A stretch of 64,000 bases of DNA from Verrucomicrobiota bacterium (lineage in GTDB: Bacteria; Verrucomicrobiota; Verrucomicrobiia; Opitutales; Opitutaceae): the NCBI GenBank assembly GCA_023457715.1, contig JAEWKR010000119.1, positions 62,001 through 126,000 on the forward strand, in the 5' to 3' direction. The translations under genes were made by a program, and so were the position numbers. Below the pieces are notes generated by a model. It saw only the letters and a list, made by a program, of their open reading frames with translations. It was not told the DNA's origin and searched no databases. Position 1 is the stretch's first letter. The number at the start of each line of letters is the position of its first letter. Positions 45,946-54,158 of the stretch are shown piece by piece.

Positions 45946-46599
45946 ATGCGCAACGTCTACCTCGTCACTTTCCTCGTCTGTGCGCTCCTGGTTTCCGTCC
46001 TCGGATTCCGCGGCCGCATCTTTACGAAGCCTCCGGGAGACGTGTTCCCGGAGTGGGCCTTTCCGGGGATGAAGTACACCCCGAAGCTGCGGCCGCAGGC
46101 CGCGAGCAATTTCTTTGCCGACGGCCGGGCGGACCGGCTCCCGCCGCCGCACACCGTCATGATCGGCGCGCTGCAGGAGGATGATCACCTGTACCGCGGG
46201 CGCGACGCGAGCGGCCAGTTCGCCACCGGCTTCCCTGCGGGTGTCAAGGTGGACGTTCCTTTCATCAAGCGCGGGCAGGCCCAGTACAACATTCATTGCG
46301 CCCCCTGCCACGGTCTCACCGGCGCCGGCGATGGCATCCTGTCGAAGTACGGCATGGGCACGCTGGCCGGCAACGGCAACTATCACACCGACCGGTTGCG
46401 CGCGATGCCGGACGGCCAGATCTACGACACGATCACCCATGGCTCGCAGAGCAAGGTGATGTTCCCGTACGCGGACAAGATCGCGCCGGTCGACCGCTGG
46501 GCGGTCGTCGCCTACGTGCGCGCGCTTCAGCGTTCGCAGCAGGGCACGGCGGCGGATGTGACCGACGCGCAGGCCAAACAGAATCTCGGAATCCAATGA
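45946..46599 (+). CDS. actE: ActE, monoheme cytochrome c of alternative complex III
   Basis: This 217-residue protein has an N-terminal anchor or signal (residues 1-22) and one CAPCH heme site (Cys118, Cys121, His122) in a cytochrome c fold. A conserved Tyr/Met-rich C-terminal half (YGMGTL, SKVMFPYADK) follows, with Met as likely distal ligand. It is expected to hand electrons to the terminal oxidase. The stop overlaps the actF start by 4 bases. Confidence 0.95.
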   Translation: MRNVYLVTFLVCALLVSVLGFRGRIFTKPPGDVFPEWAFPGMKYTPKLRPQAASNFFADGRADRLPPPHTVMIGALQEDDHLYRGRDASGQFATGFPAGVKVDVPFIKRGQAQYNIHCAPCHGLTGAGDGILSKYGMGTLAGNGNYHTDRLRAMPDGQIYDTITHGSQSKVMFPYADKIAPVDRWAVVAYVRALQRSQQGTAADVTDAQAKQNLGIQ

Positions 46600-47873
46600 G
46601 CACCCACGCTGCAACTGCCTCTCCGGCGCCTCGCGCCGGGAACACGGCTGCCCCCGCTGCGGGCCCGGCTTTGATGGTCGGACTCATCGGCATCGGCGTC
46701 ACGGCGCTGGGTCTGCTCGTTTCTCCGCCGTCGGTCGTGGCGACCTCGTGGCTCGTGGGAGTGACCTACTGGACCGCGATCGCCATCGGCATGCTGATGA
46801 TGATCATGATTCATCACATCTTCGACGCCTCGTGGTCGGTCGTGATCCGCCGCCAGTGGGAGCATGGGCTTTCGGCTTTCGGCTGGCTGGGGCTGCTGTT
46901 CCTGCCGCTGATCCTGGCGACGGCCTTCTACCAATGGGACCTCATCTGGCCCTGGCTGAATCTGGATCACCAGCTCCATCACGGCGGTCACACCGTCGGC
47001 CATGATCCGCTGTACCTCAAGAAGTCGGCGCTGCTCAATCCGACCTGGTTCATCGGCGGCTACCTGGTCTTTTTCCTGTCGTGGATGTGGCTGTCGGCCC
47101 GTTTGCGGAAGGCGTCCTTCACCCAGGACGCCGACGGCAATGCCGGGTGGACGCTGCAGAATCGCGTCACGGCCGCCTTCGGCATCCCGATCGGGGCGCT
47201 CACGCTGACCTTCGCGGCCATCTTCTGGGTGAAGAGCCTCGAATACCACTGGTTCTCCACCATGTACGGCGTGTGGTTCTTCGCGAACTGCGCGCGCGGT
47301 GCGCTCTGCTGCGGCGTGCTGATCATGGTCTGGCTGTATGCCCGTGGCGACTACAAGGGCATCCTCAACACGAACCACTTCCACAGCATCGGACAGCTGA
47401 TGCTCGCGTTCACGGTGTTCTGGGCGTACATCACGTTCTCCCAGTACTTCCTGATCTGGAATGCCAACGTGCCCGAGGAGACTTTCTGGTACAATCTGCG
47501 CGAGTTGAACCATGACGGCAGCACCAACCAGTGGTGGTGGGTGGGCCTTGTCATCCTTTTCGGCCATTTCGTCATCCCGTTTGTCCTCCTGTTGTCCTAC
47601 CGCTTCAAGGTGACGCAGCCCATCATCCGCCGGATCGCGCTGTGGATTCTGGCGATGATCTTCATCGACATCTGCTACAACGTCCTGCCGGTGCTGAAGG
47701 ACGCGCACGGCGACCCGCTTCCGTTCCTGTCCTGGAGCCTGCTTTGGTCCGTGACCTCCGCGGTGGGCGTCGGCGGCATCTGTGTCTGGGCGTACCTCCG
47801 CAGCTTCCCCACGGCCAAGCTGATTCCGATCCGCGACCCTCGCATCACCGAGAGCCTGACCCACCATGAGTGA
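46596..47873 (+). CDS. actF: ActF, polytopic membrane subunit of alternative complex III
   Basis: This 425-residue protein has about ten membrane helices, related in fold to ActC. Typical ActF segments are IHHIFDASWSVVIRRQWE and NTNHFHSIGQLMLAFTVFWAY. With ActC it forms the membrane core that may bind quinol or move protons. The ATG at 46596 overlaps the actE stop. A small membrane protein gene begins 8 bases before its stop. Confidence 0.95.
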   Translation: MSTHAATASPAPRAGNTAAPAAGPALMVGLIGIGVTALGLLVSPPSVVATSWLVGVTYWTAIAIGMLMMIMIHHIFDASWSVVIRRQWEHGLSAFGWLGLLFLPLILATAFYQWDLIWPWLNLDHQLHHGGHTVGHDPLYLKKSALLNPTWFIGGYLVFFLSWMWLSARLRKASFTQDADGNAGWTLQNRVTAAFGIPIGALTLTFAAIFWVKSLEYHWFSTMYGVWFFANCARGALCCGVLIMVWLYARGDYKGILNTNHFHSIGQLMLAFTVFWAYITFSQYFLIWNANVPEETFWYNLRELNHDGSTNQWWWVGLVILFGHFVIPFVLLLSYRFKVTQPIIRRIALWILAMIFIDICYNVLPVLKDAHGDPLPFLSWSLLWSVTSAVGVGGICVWAYLRSFPTAKLIPIRDPRITESLTHHE

Positions 47874-48192
47874 CAAGATCCCTCCTCGTCCTGTTTCGCT
47901 CTTCACGATCGTCTTCCTGTTCGTGCTGTTCGGGGCGGCGTTGTTCACGGCGTACCGGTTCTACGCGCCCGCTCCGGTGCTGGCGCAGGAGGCCGCCCCG
48001 GAGAATATCACGCCGGAGCTCGCGTGGCGCGCCTCCGCGGCGGATCGCCGGCAGACCTTGAACGACCTCGTTGCGTCCCAGCGCGCGCAGGAAAACACCT
48101 ATGCGTGGATCGACCAGGGCGCCGGCGTGGTGCAGCTGCCGATCGATCGCGCCATCCAACTGACCGCCGAGAAGTACGGCGCGAAGCAATAA
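47866..48192 (+). CDS. Small single-helix membrane protein in the act-cbb3-like operon
   Basis: This 108-residue protein has one membrane helix at residues 12-31 (FTIVFLFVLFGAALFTAYRF). A periplasmic tail with a Pro-rich start ends in VVQLPIDRAIQLTAEKYG, a segment seen in small proteins beside cytochrome oxidase genes. It overlaps actF by 8 bases and precedes the CcoN-like gene by 6 bases. It is probably an accessory or assembly subunit for the complex. Its function is not known to me. Confidence 0.75.
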   Translation: MSDKIPPRPVSLFTIVFLFVLFGAALFTAYRFYAPAPVLAQEAAPENITPELAWRASAADRRQTLNDLVASQRAQENTYAWIDQGAGVVQLPIDRAIQLTAEKYGAKQ

Positions 48193-48198
48193 CCTCCG

Positions 48199-49641
48199 AT
48201 GACCCACGTTCCGACCACCGACCGTACTGAGCCTCGCGCGCAGGTCGCGGCCGACGTGACCGCGATCGACGTCGCGGCGCGCTCGCCCGTGCTGCTGCTG
48301 CTCGGTTCCGGCCTCGTCTGGCTGATGATCAGCGGCGTGCTGGCGCTGATCACGTCGATCCAGCTGCATTCGCCGCAGTTCCTTTCGCAGTATTCGTTCC
48401 TGACCTACGGCCGGGGCGAGGCGATGCGCGAAACGGCCTTCATCTACGGCTGGGCCGGCAACGCGGGCCTCGGCGTCGCGCTCTGGCTGCTGGCCCGCCT
48501 CGGCGGCAACCCGCTGCGCGGGCTCAACTGGGCTTTCGCCGGCACGTTGTTCTGGAATCTCGGCCTGCTGCTCGGTCTGATCGGGATCGGCGCGGGGGAG
48601 ATGACCTCCTTCCCCCTCTTCCAGCTGCCGGCCTACGTGCAACCGTTCATGGTCGTGGCCTACATTGCGATCGTGATCCCGGGCGTGCTCGCCTGGATGG
48701 GACGGCGCACCGACACCACGTTTGCCGCGCAGTGGTATGCCATCGCCGCGCTCTTCGTCTTTCCCTGGCTGTCCTCGATCGCCCAGCTCGTGCTCCTCTG
48801 GACCCCGCTGCGCGGGGTGTCCCAGGCCATCGGGGCGGGCTGGTTCGCCCAGGGGCTCTGGACGCTCTGGCTCACGCCGCTGGCGCTGGCCGCGGCCTAC
48901 TACGTGATTGCCAGGGCGAGCGGTCGCGTGCTGCCGAATTACGATGCCGCGCCCCTCGCGTTCTGGACGTTGATCGTGGTCGGAGCCTGGACCGGCGCCC
49001 GCCACCTGATTGGCGGTCCGATTCCGGTTTGGATCGTCTCCACGGCCATCGTCGGCGCGGTGGTGCTCCTCGTGCATTACGCCATCGTGGCGATGAACCT
49101 GCGGTCGGGATTTGGCGTGCGTGGGACCGGAGTCGGACTGGTGCGTCTCGGCGTGCTGGCCTACGTGCTCGCCGGGGTATTGGACGCCGTGACCGCGTTC
49201 CGCAGCGTCGCCGTCCTCACGCAGTTCACCTTCCTGGGGACCGCGCTCCAGCAACTGGCGTTGTACGGTGGCATCTCCGTCATTCTCCTTGGCGCCATTT
49301 ACTTCATGGTGCCGCGTTTGACCGGCAGCCCCTGGGTCTCCGCCACCCTGGCCGTGGGCCACCGGTGGTTGCTCCTCCTCGGTCTCCTCGTGCTCCTGGC
49401 GGCGCTGGTCGCGGCCGGGGTCCTTCAGAGCGCCGACCTCACGAACAAGGACGTGCCGTTCTCGGACCTGGTGCAGCACATCAAGACTCCGCTCATGATC
49501 GCGAGTGCCGGCCAGCTCACGCTGCTCGTCGCCAGCATCCTCCTTCTCGTCAACTTCCTCCAAACCGCCAGTGCGAGTGTCGCCGCCGACGTCGCCGCGT
49601 TGAATCCCATCCGCGAGGCCAAGGAGGGCGCTGCGTCATGA
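48199..49641 (+). CDS. CcoN-like protein lacking heme/copper ligands
   Basis: This 480-residue protein has 12-13 membrane helices and resembles the cbb3 oxidase catalytic subunit CcoN. The helices align without gaps to recalled CcoN motifs, but the ligands are missing. TYGRLRPLH becomes TYGRGEAMR (Arg77), WYGH becomes WFAQ (Gln218), and PHH becomes ARH (Arg268, His269). The crosslinking Tyr becomes Gly262, and HVH becomes LQQ (Leu350, Gln352). Only one of the six His ligands remains. It is therefore unlikely to reduce oxygen. It is followed by two monoheme cytochrome genes. A structural or electron-routing partner of alternative complex III is possible. The TM architecture is well supported; the reading of ligand loss relies on remembered consensus motifs. 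Confidence 0.85.
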   Translation: MTHVPTTDRTEPRAQVAADVTAIDVAARSPVLLLLGSGLVWLMISGVLALITSIQLHSPQFLSQYSFLTYGRGEAMRETAFIYGWAGNAGLGVALWLLARLGGNPLRGLNWAFAGTLFWNLGLLLGLIGIGAGEMTSFPLFQLPAYVQPFMVVAYIAIVIPGVLAWMGRRTDTTFAAQWYAIAALFVFPWLSSIAQLVLLWTPLRGVSQAIGAGWFAQGLWTLWLTPLALAAAYYVIARASGRVLPNYDAAPLAFWTLIVVGAWTGARHLIGGPIPVWIVSTAIVGAVVLLVHYAIVAMNLRSGFGVRGTGVGLVRLGVLAYVLAGVLDAVTAFRSVAVLTQFTFLGTALQQLALYGGISVILLGAIYFMVPRLTGSPWVSATLAVGHRWLLLLGLLVLLAALVAAGVLQSADLTNKDVPFSDLVQHIKTPLMIASAGQLTLLVASILLLVNFLQTASASVAADVAALNPIREAKEGAAS

Positions 49642-50426
49642 AAAACGGTCCGCTTTTCTTTCTGGGCATCTTTGGTGCGCTGACGCTTTCCTGGGGAGCG
49701 ATTGTCCTCGGATCCCACGGTCAGCTGGGCGCGCTCACGGCCTATTACGACGACACCGAGGGAGACTCCTTCCCCCAACGCACCAGCGGCATCGCCGCGC
49801 AGGGCGAGCGCGTGTACGCCGACCTCGGTTGCGCGTCCTGCCACACCCAGCAGGTGCGCCGGCCTGGTTTCGGCTCCGATCAGGAGCGCGGCTGGGGCGA
49901 CCGGCAGAGCGTGGCGCGTGACTACATTTACCAGTTCCGCCCGCAACTCGGCACCCTTCGCGTGGGGCCCGATCTCGCCAATTTCGGCGGACGGAAGCCT
50001 GCGCCGCCGGATGAGGAGGATCTGTTCAAGCTCCTTTATACCGGTTCGCCGAGCCATCCGGGTTATTCCTTCCTCTTCGCCGAGCGCCCGATCGTGGGCG
50101 AACGTTCGGCGCAGGCATTGAATCTTCCCGCGGACTACGCCCCGGAACGTGGGCACCAGATCGTGCCCACGCCCCGCGCTCGTGCCCTGGTCGCGTACCT
50201 TCTCAGCCTCAAGCAGGGGTACGAGTACCCGGAGGCTCGTCCGACGGCTGCCCCGGCCACCGCAGCGGCACCGGCTGTAGCGGCTCCTGCGCAGCCCTCG
50301 GGGCCCGCGGCCGCCAACACCCAGCCTTCACCGGAAAGCGAAAAGTCGAATCCGCCCGATAAACGCCCGGAGCAGGCGATTCCTGCCGCCGCGCCTGACG
50401 AGAACAAGAAGCTCGAGACGAAATGA
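49638..50426 (+). CDS. CcoO-like monoheme cytochrome c
   Basis: This 262-residue protein has an N-terminal anchor (residues 5-24) and a cytochrome domain whose ERVYADLGCASCHTQQVRRP stretch matches CcoO; the heme site is Cys65, Cys68, His69. A GPDLANFGGR segment as in CcoO follows, then a long Ala/Pro-rich tail. Apart from the initiator there is no Met, so the sixth heme ligand cannot be the usual Met. The ATG overlaps the previous TGA (ATGA). Confidence 0.85.
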   Translation: MKNGPLFFLGIFGALTLSWGAIVLGSHGQLGALTAYYDDTEGDSFPQRTSGIAAQGERVYADLGCASCHTQQVRRPGFGSDQERGWGDRQSVARDYIYQFRPQLGTLRVGPDLANFGGRKPAPPDEEDLFKLLYTGSPSHPGYSFLFAERPIVGERSAQALNLPADYAPERGHQIVPTPRARALVAYLLSLKQGYEYPEARPTAAPATAAAPAVAAPAQPSGPAAANTQPSPESEKSNPPDKRPEQAIPAAAPDENKKLETK

Positions 50427-51088
50427 GCACCCCTTCGAATCAAGACCCGCGTCTGGATCCGGTCGCGACCTCCGATGACCGCGTGCTCAGCGAGCACGAG
50501 AAACTCATCGGCAAGCAACCGGACGAGCGCGGTCACTTTCGCCTCACGCCGTTGGCGATGCTGTTCATTTTCGCGGGGTTCGTGTTCTTCGGCGCCACCT
50601 ACCTGGGCCGCTTCTCCGGCAAGTTTGATCCGCGCATTTACGACGAACGGGTGACCCAGGTCGGCGCCGCCAAGGCCTCGGGACCGGTTGATCCTCTGGT
50701 CCTGGGCGAGAAGTTGTACAATCAAGCCGCCTGCAATACCTGCCACCAGGCTACGGGTGTCGGCGTTCCCGGCGCGATTCCGCCACTGGTCGGATCGGAA
50801 TGGGTCACCGGCAGTGAAGAGCGCGTCATCCGCGTGGTGCTGCACGGCCTGACGGGCCCCATCACCGTTGCCGGCAAGGAGTACAATTCCGCCATGCCGT
50901 CCTTCGGCCGGGTCGCCGGCAGCGGGTTCAATTGGACGGATGAGAAGGTCGCCGCGGTGGTGACCTACATTCGCCATGCCTGGGGCAACAATGCCGCGCC
51001 GGTCACGACGGCGAAGGTCACCGAGATCCGGACCAAAGAGGGTGACCGCAAGCAGTGGACGGCCGCTGAGCTGGAAAAGATTCAGTAA
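50423..51088 (+). CDS. CcoP-like monoheme cytochrome c
   Basis: This 221-residue protein has one membrane anchor (residues 43-62) and one heme site CNTCH (Cys104-His108). A VGVPGAIPPLVGSEWVTG segment and a Met in YNSAMPSFG could supply the distal ligand. CcoP normally has two hemes, so this resembles only one half. It ends the operon, whose terminator lies 34-60 bases downstream. The start overlaps the CcoO-like stop. Confidence 0.87.
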   Translation: MSTPSNQDPRLDPVATSDDRVLSEHEKLIGKQPDERGHFRLTPLAMLFIFAGFVFFGATYLGRFSGKFDPRIYDERVTQVGAAKASGPVDPLVLGEKLYNQAACNTCHQATGVGVPGAIPPLVGSEWVTGSEERVIRVVLHGLTGPITVAGKEYNSAMPSFGRVAGSGFNWTDEKVAAVVTYIRHAWGNNAAPVTTAKVTEIRTKEGDRKQWTAAELEKIQ

Positions 51089-51121
51089 GCCGTTTCGGGC
51101 ACTAAAAGCCGCATCCTTTGC

Positions 51122-51148
51122 AGCCGCCCAACTCCGGGCGGCTTTTTT
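51122..51148 (+). terminator. Rho-independent terminator of the act/cbb3-like operon
   Basis: An 8-base stem AGCCGCCC / GGGCGGCT with a six-base loop (51122-51143) runs into a stretch of T residues up to 51148, 34 bases after the last cytochrome stop. Confidence 0.93.
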
Positions 51149-51404
51149 CGGCGGGCTCCGGCGTATTCAACCCGCCGGGTAAGCCGCGGAGGTGGCGACT
51201 CTTCGGTCGCTTCGCGGTGCACGGTCTGGACTGTAAATCCAGGTTCGATTTCGTCGGATTATCTTACAGTCGAAGGCCGTTTTCCTTCTGCAAATCGTCT
51301 GTATCGCTTTTTGTGATATCCTAAGCGCCTTCCCAATCGTCGCTTCTGTCTGGACTAGGTAATTTTCCCGAGGTCGGCAGGGTTAATGCAGAGTGCATGG
51401 CTCC
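51149..51404 (+). promoter_or_regulatory. Leader of the CTERM protein gene
   Basis: This non-coding stretch lies between the operon terminator and the CTERM gene. A GCGAC/GTCGC hairpin (about 51195-51210) and a tRNA-Tyr-like anticodon arm (51226-51242) are visible, but no full tRNA. No convincing promoter could be fixed by eye. Confidence 0.35.
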
Positions 51405-52091
51405 ATGAAAACGCTGTCGACCCTCGTCGCTTGTCTCGCCCTGTGCTCTGTGGCCGCCGCCACCCCCATCGTTGCGATCTATGGATCCGGTAATCCGAAC
51501 ACGGGTTGGACTGCGGAAACGGAAAACGGGATCACCTTGGCCCTGCGCGCCAAGAACCGCACGAACGGCTCCACGCCGACCGACGGACTCGGAACCTACA
51601 GCTTTGCGAATGCTCCGGGCCCGCGCGGTCTCTGGAACTACGAATTCTCGATCAACTCAGGCACGGCCATGCTGACGGCGTTTACCTACGTCCTCCGCGT
51701 CGACCGTGATCCCTCCGCGGGCATCCTGTATTCGAGCGTCGATCCGCTGAGCTATTGGTGGGACAACTCCTACGGCGTCGCGGGCACGTTGAACGGCCAG
51801 GGTGTGGAGGGGCCGTCGTTCATGCTGGCCGGCAGCAATTCGATCGTCCAGAACTCCCAGAACATCACCTTTGGCGGCTACCCGGGCGGCGCCCTCGCGT
51901 TGGAGCAGAACGCCACCTACAATTACCAACTCGTGGCCTTCAATGGCCAGGGCCAGCAGGTGGCGGATGTTTCGATGCGCGTCGTCGTGGGTCAGGGCGG
52001 CGCCGCAGTGCCCGACACCGGTTCGACCGTCGCGCTGCTGGGCTTGAGCATGCTGGCCTTGGTGGGCTTCCGCCGCCGGCAGGCCCGCTAA
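51405..52091 (+). CDS. Secreted protein with VPDTG-type CTERM sorting signal
   Basis: This 228-residue protein has an N-terminal signal peptide (about residues 1-20, ending AAATP) and a Gly/Asn/Ser-rich beta-type body. The C-terminus holds VPDTGSTVALLGLSMLALVG followed by an Arg cluster (FRRRQAR). This is the VPDSG-CTERM form of the PEP-CTERM class, recognised by an exosortase and characteristic of Verrucomicrobia. Its role is unknown, perhaps an extracellular matrix or adhesion protein. ATG 51405 is preferred to an upstream GTG. A terminator and a CCCAAAA repeat follow. Confidence 0.88.
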   Translation: MKTLSTLVACLALCSVAAATPIVAIYGSGNPNTGWTAETENGITLALRAKNRTNGSTPTDGLGTYSFANAPGPRGLWNYEFSINSGTAMLTAFTYVLRVDRDPSAGILYSSVDPLSYWWDNSYGVAGTLNGQGVEGPSFMLAGSNSIVQNSQNITFGGYPGGALALEQNATYNYQLVAFNGQGQQVADVSMRVVVGQGGAAVPDTGSTVALLGLSMLALVGFRRRQAR

Positions 52092-52116
52092 TCGCCTCTC
52101 CTTTTCGGGTTCTGAA

Positions 52117-52144
52117 ACGCGCCGCGCAAACGGCGCGTTTTTTT
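52117..52144 (+). terminator. Rho-independent terminator of the CTERM gene
   Basis: An 8-base stem ACGCGCCG / CGGCGCGT with loop CGCAAA (52117-52138) is followed by seven T residues, 25 bases after the stop. Confidence 0.93.
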
Positions 52145-52147
52145 ATT

Positions 52148-52192
52148 CCCAAAACCCAAAACCCAAAACCCAAAACCCAAACCCCAAAACCC
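52148..52192. repeat. CCCAAAA / GGGTTTT array after the hldD stop
   Basis: CCCAAAA occurs about seven times (mostly perfect). On the minus strand it reads GGGTTTT and starts directly after the TAG stop of the epimerase gene. It looks telomere-like and has G-quadruplex potential. Confidence 0.93.
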
Positions 52193-53193
52193 TACTCCGC
52201 CTCCCCCAGCTTTCTGCCCGGCACCAGGTAGTTCTGCACGTAGTCCCGCACGGCTTCGGCTAATGGCGTCATCGCCCGCTCGTAGCCGGAGGTGCGCAGC
52301 TTGGTGACGTTGGCCTTGGTGTAATACTGGTATTTTCCGCGCAGCACCTCAGGCATTTCGATGAAATCGATCTTTGGCTCGCGGCCGAGCGCATCGAAAA
52401 TGGCGCGGGTGAGGGTCAGCCACGTGTTCGCTTCGCCACTCCCCAGGTTGAACAGACCGCCGGCCTCGCGACCCCGCGGGTCTTCGGCGAAATGGAGCGT
52501 CATCTCGACCGCGTCCTTCACGTACAGGAAGTCGCGCATCTGCTCCCCGTCCTTGTAGTCCGGCTTGTGGCTCTTGAAGAGCTGCACCCGGCCGGTGCCA
52601 AGAATCTGCTGGTAAGCCTTGTTCACCAGCGAGCGCATGTCGCCTTTGTGATCCTCGTTGGGGCCGTAGACGTTGAAGTATTTCACCCCGACGATTCGCT
52701 TCAGCCAACCCTCGCGTTGCGCAAACAGGTCAAACATGTGCTTCGAGTACCCATACATGTTCAACGGACGGAGCCGGTGCAGCGCGTCGTCCTGGTCGTC
52801 CATACCTTGGGCGCCGTCGCCGTAGGTCGCGGCCGACGAGGCATAGACGAAGCGGGCGTCCTGGGCCAGGGTCCACGCAGCGAGCTCCTTCGTCACCGCA
52901 TAGTTGTTGTCGATCAGGTACGCGGCATTTTTTTCCGTCGTGGCCGAGCAGGCCCCGAGATGAAAGACCGCGGAGAACCGGCCGAGCGCGGTGGCATCCG
53001 CTCCGATCCGGCGTCGAAAATCGTCCGCCTCGAGGTAGTCCGCATACTTTAGCGGCACGAGATTCCTCCACTTCTCGTCGGACCCCAGGAAGTCCGTGAT
53101 CACGATGTTGGAATACCCGCGTTGATTGAGGGCCCAAACCAGCGCGCTGCCGATAAAGCCGGCGCCGCCGGTGACGAGAATGCGTCCGTTCAT
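52192..53193 (-). CDS. hldD: ADP-L-glycero-D-manno-heptose 6-epimerase-like protein
   Basis: This 333-residue protein has ILVTGGAGFIGSALVWALNQ, then DFLGSDEKWRNLVPLKY, FHLGACSATTEKN, and the catalytic YGYSKHMFDL. KYFNVYGPNEDHKGDMRS follows. This pattern is specific for HldD/RfaD, which epimerises C6 of ADP-D-glycero-D-manno-heptose to give the L,D form used in lipopolysaccharide core. ATG 53193 was chosen because the frame upstream is the repeat. It is encoded 30 kb from the GDP-heptose genes, so a second, ADP-linked heptose supply may exist. Confidence 0.92.
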   Translation of the reverse strand: MNGRILVTGGAGFIGSALVWALNQRGYSNIVITDFLGSDEKWRNLVPLKYADYLEADDFRRRIGADATALGRFSAVFHLGACSATTEKNAAYLIDNNYAVTKELAAWTLAQDARFVYASSAATYGDGAQGMDDQDDALHRLRPLNMYGYSKHMFDLFAQREGWLKRIVGVKYFNVYGPNEDHKGDMRSLVNKAYQQILGTGRVQLFKSHKPDYKDGEQMRDFLYVKDAVEMTLHFAEDPRGREAGGLFNLGSGEANTWLTLTRAIFDALGREPKIDFIEMPEVLRGKYQYYTKANVTKLRTSGYERAMTPLAEAVRDYVQNYLVPGRKLGEAE

Positions 53194-53194
53194 A

Positions 53195-53268
53195 GAAGTG
53201 AGGGTGAGGGTGAGAGTGAAAGTGGCGGCCCTCAATCCCTCAATCCCTCAATCCCTCAATCCCTCAAT
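53195..53268. repeat. GTGARR and CCCTCAAT arrays between hldD and proC
   Basis: 53195-53224 is a GTGAGG/GTGAGA/GTGAAA array before the hldD start. 53229-53268 is five perfect CCCTCAAT units towards proC. In the minus-strand direction the latter reads as a purine array nearer the proC stop (53315). Confidence 0.9.
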
Positions 53269-53314
53269 CCGTCCCATGAAGCCTCGCGCAGAGTCCGCAG
53301 AGCTCCGCTCCGGA

Positions 53315-54115
53315 CTAGTCTTTGGAGAGTTCCTCGGACCGGGACTTCGCGGCGGCGACCGTCTCCTTGATCACGCCGCGAAAGTTGCCTGCGGCCAGGC
53401 GCTGCAGACCCGCGAAGGTCGTCCCGTTTGGCGACGTCACCTGATCGCGCAGCACTTCCGGATCGATCGCCTTGCGCGCGAGCAGCCGGGCCGCGCCCAG
53501 CAGGGTCTCGACCGACAATTTTTCCGCCGTCGCCCTTTCGAGCCCGGCGGCAACGCCAGCGTCCCGCAGCGCCGCGGCAAACTCGAACACGTAAGCAGGG
53601 CCGCTGCCGCTCACGGCGGTCAGCGCGTCCATCTGCGGCTCAGGCACCTCAATCGCGGTGCCGAGCGCAGTCAGCAGCTGCTCGACCAGGGCGTGGTCGC
53701 CGGGGGTGAGCCGGACGTTCGTGCACCAGCCCGTCACGCCGGCGCCGATCTGTCCCGGGGTGTTCGGCATGGTGCGGACGATCGCACGCGCCCGCGGGAA
53801 ATGCCGCGCCAGCGTGGCCACCTTCTTTCCGGCCAGGACGGAAATCACCAGCTTGCCCGCGGTGAGGTCGGCAAGTTGGGCGTCGGAGCTCGCGAGATGC
53901 TGCGGCTTGAAGGCGATGACGACGGCATCGGCGGAGGTGCAGAGCGCCGCCAGGGAAGCGGCGTGAACGATGCCGGTGCGATGCGCGAGCGTTGCGGCGG
54001 TCCGACCGGAGCCGCTGAAGCACGCGAGGGCCGTCTTCTCGACCCCTCTGGCAAGCAGCCCATCGACCATGGCGGCGGCCATGTTACCGGCGCCCAGGAA
54101 AGCGATGTTCGACAT
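53315..54115 (-). CDS. proC: Pyrroline-5-carboxylate reductase
   Basis: This 266-residue protein begins IAFLGAGNMAAAMVDGLLAR for NADPH binding. It has IVRTMPNTPGQIGAGVTGWC and the C-terminal LTAVSGSGPAYVFEFAAALR, both diagnostic of ProC. It reduces pyrroline-5-carboxylate to proline. It sits 43 bases from the response regulator-kinase gene on the same strand. Confidence 0.95.
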   Translation of the reverse strand: MSNIAFLGAGNMAAAMVDGLLARGVEKTALACFSGSGRTAATLAHRTGIVHAASLAALCTSADAVVIAFKPQHLASSDAQLADLTAGKLVISVLAGKKVATLARHFPRARAIVRTMPNTPGQIGAGVTGWCTNVRLTPGDHALVEQLLTALGTAIEVPEPQMDALTAVSGSGPAYVFEFAAALRDAGVAAGLERATAEKLSVETLLGAARLLARKAIDPEVLRDQVTSPNGTTFAGLQRLAAGNFRGVIKETVAAAKSRSEELSKD

Positions 54116-54158
54116 AGAAAAGGGGAGGCGCCGCGACGCGGCCGGCCGCGCGCGGCCG

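Noticed and set aside
40143..49563. Several 470-580-residue minus-strand frames opposite the act operon
   Set aside because: They are antisense shadows of genes with clear heme, iron-sulfur and membrane motifs; no own features.
51226..51248. tRNA-Tyr-like anticodon arm with loop CTGTAAA and a GTTCGATT segment
   Set aside because: Acceptor stem, D arm and T stem cannot be formed; at most a degraded fragment or chance similarity.
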